This document shows, in pieces, positions 14,695-16,847 of a DNA stretch of 16,847 nt. The translations under genes and the position numbers were made by a program. A model generated the notes under the pieces. It did not search any database. It was not told where the DNA came from and was given only the letters and a program-made list of their open reading frames with translations. The stretch's first letter is position 1, and every line of letters starts with the position of its first letter. Origin of the DNA: Limnohabitans sp. (lineage in GTDB: Bacteria > Pseudomonadota > Gammaproteobacteria > Burkholderiales > Burkholderiaceae_C); contig SHXP01000021.1 of the NCBI GenBank assembly GCA_009693225.1, positions 1 to 16,847 on the forward strand. The letters run 5' to 3'.

Positions 14695-15006
14695 TTAGGC
14701 TTGGATAGAGGCGATCTGCAATTCGGTGAATTGCTGGCGATGGCCTTGACGTTTCTGGTAGTGCTTGCGACGTCGCATTTTGAAAATGCGCACTTTGTCG
14801 TGCTTGTCGTGGGCAATGACCTTGGCTTTGACGGATGCACCGGACACCAGGGGTGTGCCGACCTTGATTTCTGCGCCGTTACCGACAGCCAAAACCTGGT
14901 CAATCACGATTTCCTGGCCAACGTCCGCAGCGATCTGTTCTACTTTGATTTTTTCGCCGGTCGACACGCGATACTGCTTGCCACCGGTTTTTATGACTGC
15001 GTACAT
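14695..15006 (-). CDS. rplU: 50S ribosomal protein bL21
   Basis: This 103-residue protein is L21, which binds 23S rRNA. MYAVIKTGGKQYRVSTGEKI (1-20) and the basic signature KVRIFKMRRRKHYQKRQGHRQ (about 71-91) are diagnostic. An AGAGG Shine-Dalgarno lies about five bases before the ATG. It is the first gene of the rplU-rpmA-obgE-proB run and is divergent from ispB across 147 bases that contain promoters for both. Confidence 0.98.
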   Translation of the reverse strand: MYAVIKTGGKQYRVSTGEKIKVEQIAADVGQEIVIDQVLAVGNGAEIKVGTPLVSGASVKAKVIAHDKHDKVRIFKMRRRKHYQKRQGHRQQFTELQIASIQA

Positions 15007-15063
15007 ACGAACCTCTGAAAGAAAGACTCTTTACTCTGCCAACGGATTTCAGCAGATCCTAAC

Positions 15064-15072
15064 ATTTTAGCA
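15064..15072 (-). promoter_or_regulatory. Extended -10 promoter of rplU
   Basis: On the minus strand the sequence reads TGCTAAAAT, an extended -10 element (TGN then TAAAAT, 5 of 6 to TATAAT). The best -35-like hexamer, TTGACG (15090-15095), is 20 bases away, longer than ideal, which is tolerable with an extended -10. The start would be near 15057, giving a leader of about 50 bases. Confidence 0.45.
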
Positions 15073-15122
15073 TGCATTTTGGTTTATTGCGTCAAACCGG
15101 CTACGCAAACGATTCCGGTGCC

Positions 15123-15128
15123 TATAAT
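15123..15128 (+). promoter_or_regulatory. -10 element of ispB
   Basis: A perfect TATAAT lies 25 bases before the proposed ispB start at 15154. No good -35 hexamer is seen 16-18 bases upstream (best: GCTACG, CTACGC). Transcription would begin near 15135, leaving a leader of about 19 bases. Confidence 0.45.
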
Positions 15129-15153
15129 TTGAGTCTTCATTGAGAAAAACACC

Positions 15154-16140
15154 TTGAGCGCCTCCGATTCCTCTTCCCAGACAGCCGTCAGCGGCCTGAT
15201 CGGGCAGGACATGCTAGCTGTCGACCGCATCATCACGCAGCGTCTGTCCTCGGGCGTGCCGCTGGTCGGCGAAGTCTCACAGCACATCATCCTGGCCGGC
15301 GGCAAGCGGCTGCGCCCGGTGTTGCTGTTGTTGATGGCCGGCGCCCTGGGCTACCGGGGCAGCGAACACCACACACTGGCGGCAGTCATTGAATTCATCC
15401 ATACCGCCACCTTGCTGCACGACGATGTGGTCGATGACTCCAAACTGCGGCGCAGCAAAACCACCGCCAACGCCTTGTTTGGCAACCCGGCCAGCGTGCT
15501 GGTCGGCGATTTTTTGTATTCGCGTGCATTTCAAATGATGGCGGAATGCCGGAATATGCGCATTCTGGAGATCGTCGCCGACGCCACCAACGTGATTGCC
15601 GAAGGCGAGGTCATTCAGTTGATGAACATGCACGACGCATCATTGGATGAAAACGGCTATCTCAGCGTAATCCGCAGCAAAACCGCCAAATTGTTTGAAG
15701 CCAGCGCACAGCTTTCTGCTGTTTTAACCGGCAGTTCCTCCGCTGTCGAAGCCGCTTGCGCCGCATACGGCCAGGCCTTGGGCACTGCTTTTCAGGTCAT
15801 AGATGATGTGCTGGACTACGACGGCGATGCCGCGTTGATGGGCAAAAACCTGGGCGAAGATTTGCGCGAAGGCAAGGCCACGCTGCCCTTGATCGTCGCC
15901 ATGCAACGCGGTCAGCCGGGCGAATGCGCTTTGATTAGGCGGGCAATTGAAAACGGTGAGGTTGAGTCCCTGCAAACCATTGCCGCCATCGTCAGAGACA
16001 CCGGCGCCATGCAAGTCACCCGCGAAGCCGCTTCGGTACAGGCCCGGCTGGCACTGGATGCATTGCATTTACTGACCAACAGTCCTTACAAAACTGCACT
16101 GGCCGAGTTAGCCGAACAGTTGCTGGAACGCCAGAGCTGA
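15154..16140 (+). CDS. ispB: Polyprenyl (octaprenyl) diphosphate synthase
   Basis: This 328-residue trans-prenyltransferase builds the long isoprenoid diphosphate that becomes the ubiquinone side chain. The first aspartate-rich motif is DDVVD (90-94, in LLHDDVVDDSKLRR), the second DDVLD (217-221, in FQVIDDVLDYDGD), and GGKRLRP is at 49-55. KNLGEDLREGKATLPLI (231-247) is also typical. Chain length is assumed octaprenyl from relatives; it cannot be read off the sequence with certainty. The start is a TTG at 15154, because the first in-frame ATG (codon 20) would cut into the conserved region LIGQDMLAVDRIITQRL, and an in-frame stop lies upstream at 15130. No clear Shine-Dalgarno precedes the TTG, so expression may be modest. 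It is convergent with the small gene to its right, four bases apart. Confidence 0.94.
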   Translation: MSASDSSSQTAVSGLIGQDMLAVDRIITQRLSSGVPLVGEVSQHIILAGGKRLRPVLLLLMAGALGYRGSEHHTLAAVIEFIHTATLLHDDVVDDSKLRRSKTTANALFGNPASVLVGDFLYSRAFQMMAECRNMRILEIVADATNVIAEGEVIQLMNMHDASLDENGYLSVIRSKTAKLFEASAQLSAVLTGSSSAVEAACAAYGQALGTAFQVIDDVLDYDGDAALMGKNLGEDLREGKATLPLIVAMQRGQPGECALIRRAIENGEVESLQTIAAIVRDTGAMQVTREAASVQARLALDALHLLTNSPYKTALAELAEQLLERQS

Positions 16141-16144
16141 AGAC

Positions 16145-16414
16145 TTATTTTTTTTCTTCCGCCGGCTTGGGCTTGTTCACGACTCTATAGCTGAGTTCAC
16201 GCTGCTCTTTGACCACCTTGAGCATACAGTCGCGGCGTAATTCATAGTTTTTGATCATGTCGCAATAGGTGCCGCTAGCCACGTACGAGGCCATGCAGTA
16301 ATTTCTTTTGTCCTTGTCCTCGATCTTGGAGCATTCGGCCATTTCGCCTGCCAGGGCATGTCACAAAAACAAGCCAAAAGCCGTGGCGAAAGGAATGATT
16401 GCTTTTTTGTTCAT
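16145..16414 (-). pseudogene. Small cysteine-repeat exported protein, interrupted by in-frame TGA
   Basis: I do not recognise a named family. From the ATG at 16412-16414 the reading frame gives MNKKAIIPFATAFGLFL, then TGA (16361-16363, codon 18), then HALAGEMAEC and a further 65-residue open frame to TAA at 16145. Ignoring the TGA, this is a complete signal peptide (basic start, hydrophobic core, ALA before G) followed by a mature domain with exactly four cysteines. The cysteines form two copies of C-x2-I-x5-R-x2-C-M. Either a nonsense mutation (for example TGC or TGG to TGA) has disabled the gene, or translation restarts at the ATG at 16340-16342, which would give a cytoplasmic protein of 65 residues with four unpaired cysteines. 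A basic, proline-rich tail (NKPKPAEEKK) ends it. It lies 26 bases after the next small secreted gene and is likely cotranscribed with it. Confidence 0.6.
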
Positions 16415-16440
16415 GACTGCCAGCGAAAAAGGATGGGTTA

Positions 16441-16698
16441 TCAGCTGTCGAGCTTGCCTTCAAGCAAATACTTTTTGGCCTTCTTGAGCACCTTGATGGC
16501 GACGTCTTCGTTGCCCTCTTTGAAAAGTTTTTCACCTTCTTCACGCATAACTCGGGCTTTGTCAAGTGCTTCACCGGTCAAAGCGGTTTTTGTGAACGCC
16601 TGGTCCACGTATTTCAATTCACACACCACAGGGTTGGCGCAATGGGCGAATGCCACAAAGTTGATACACAGCAAAGAAATCAGAAGAATTTTTTTCAT
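16441..16698 (-). CDS. Small exported helical protein, unknown function
   Basis: This 85-residue protein begins MKKILLISLLCINFVAFAHC, a clear Sec signal peptide with probable cleavage near residues 18-20 (AFA or AHC). The mature part has cysteines at 20 and 26 (HCANPVVCEL) that could form a disulfide. Its C-terminal half, EGEKLFKEGNEDVAIKVLKKAKKYL, resembles one tetratricopeptide-like helical hairpin (charged, A/G small positions at regular spacing). There is no convincing lipobox. A strong GGAG Shine-Dalgarno is eight bases before the ATG, and the gene ends with tandem stops (TGA TAA). I recall similar unnamed periplasmic proteins in Burkholderiales but know no function. Base composition is lower in GC than the housekeeping genes (29 of 60 bases in 16441-16500), which suggests a different history. 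Confidence 0.75.
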   Translation of the reverse strand: MKKILLISLLCINFVAFAHCANPVVCELKYVDQAFTKTALTGEALDKARVMREEGEKLFKEGNEDVAIKVLKKAKKYLLEGKLDS

Positions 16699-16724
16699 AG
16701 TTATTGCTCCGGCCCTGTGAAGTT

Positions 16725-16847
16725 TTAAGCGGCATATCGAACCCGGCGATCTTGGAAGTAGCCGATAACTCGTTCAGGGGTTTTCTCCAACATCGTCATG
16801 TGCTCGTTGGCAGCCTCGCGTAATTTGGCTTTGGTTCGCACTGGCAC
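16725..16847 (-). CDS. C-terminal end of an unidentified protein, possibly an IS630-type transposase
   Basis: An open frame enters from the right edge and gives 40 residues to a TAA at 16725-16727. It ends TPERVIGYFQDRRVRYAA and contains the helical, charged stretch TKAKLREAANEHMTMLEK. The pattern PERV-x-x-YF followed by a short linker and V-(R/K)-YAA at the C-terminus reminds me of DDE transposases of the IS630 type, but 40 residues are too few to be sure, and no terminal inverted repeat or TA duplication can be recognised between 16699 and 16724. The stop lies 26 bases before the next small gene, whose Shine-Dalgarno is inside that gap. If it is a transposase, it marks the edge of an accessory segment beside ispB. 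Confidence 0.45.
   Translation of the reverse strand: MPVRTKAKLREAANEHMTMLEKTPERVIGYFQDRRVRYAA

Noticed and set aside
16138..16160. T-rich run after the ispB stop as an intrinsic terminator
   Set aside because: No stable stem precedes it; the run is simply the lysine-coding end of the convergent small gene.
16307..16359. Short out-of-frame start ATG just after the TGA (CATGCCCTGG) as a coupled second gene
   Set aside because: Its frame gives an arginine/tryptophan-rich peptide with no similarity to the cysteine repeat; the in-frame continuation is far better supported.
16145..16414. Selenoprotein interpretation of the in-frame TGA
   Set aside because: The codon sits in the hydrophobic core of a signal peptide, an unlikely place for selenocysteine, and no bacterial SECIS-like stem could be shown right after it. 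A nonsense mutation or sequence error is simpler.
16699..16724. Terminal inverted repeat of an insertion sequence
   Set aside because: The 26 bases between the possible transposase stop and the next gene contain no recognisable repeat, and the partner end is outside the window.
1..16847. CRISPR array, tRNA or rRNA genes, prophage or toxin-antitoxin modules
   Set aside because: No spaced direct repeats, cloverleaf-type sequence, rRNA signature or recognisable phage or toxin protein was found; the small gene pair at the right end lacks antitoxin-type DNA-binding features and both members look exported.

Overview
The window looks like chromosomal housekeeping DNA from a betaproteobacterium, order Burkholderiales and most likely Comamonadaceae (Rhodoferax/Polaromonas-like). 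The basis is protein similarity recalled from these families, the DUF3683 FAD/Fe-S fusion next to DUF971 and ubiE, the hemA-prfA-prmC-grxD block, and the proB-obgE-rpmA-rplU / ispB divergent pair. Genus cannot be fixed from the sequence alone. Nearly every base is coding or a short intergenic gap, and no gap exceeds 150 bases.

Layout. (1) 1-5457, minus strand: a small membrane protein, a 1291-residue FAD plus iron-sulfur oxidoreductase, a DUF971 protein, UbiE (ubiquinone methylation) and the first 30 codons of a Tim44-like protein, packed with gaps of 3-43 bases. (2) 5492-9034, plus strand: hemA (first committed step of tetrapyrrole synthesis), prfA (release factor 1), prmC (which methylates release factor 1) and the monothiol glutaredoxin grxD, closed by an intrinsic terminator. 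(3) 9079-11454, minus strand: proS and a periplasmic lytic transglycosylase. (4) 11571-12128, plus strand: rppH, running into the tail of the next minus-strand block. (5) 12135-15006, minus strand: rplU-rpmA, a strong hairpin, then obgE and proB. (6) 15154-16140, plus strand: ispB, which makes the polyprenyl tail of ubiquinone and so connects to UbiE at the other end. (7) 16145-16847, minus strand: a visibly less GC-rich tail with two small exported-type proteins and the end of what may be a transposase.

Most of the window is ordinary. Points worth a second look are: the hemA-prfA junction, where the UAG stop of hemA, if read through, leads to a UGA that overlaps the prfA start codon; a perfect -10 box placed so that hemA mRNA may be leaderless; and the accessory-looking right end, where a cysteine-repeat small secreted protein is broken by one in-frame TGA inside its signal peptide. 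No wholly new system could be demonstrated. The small-protein pair at the right end is the best candidate for undescribed biology.
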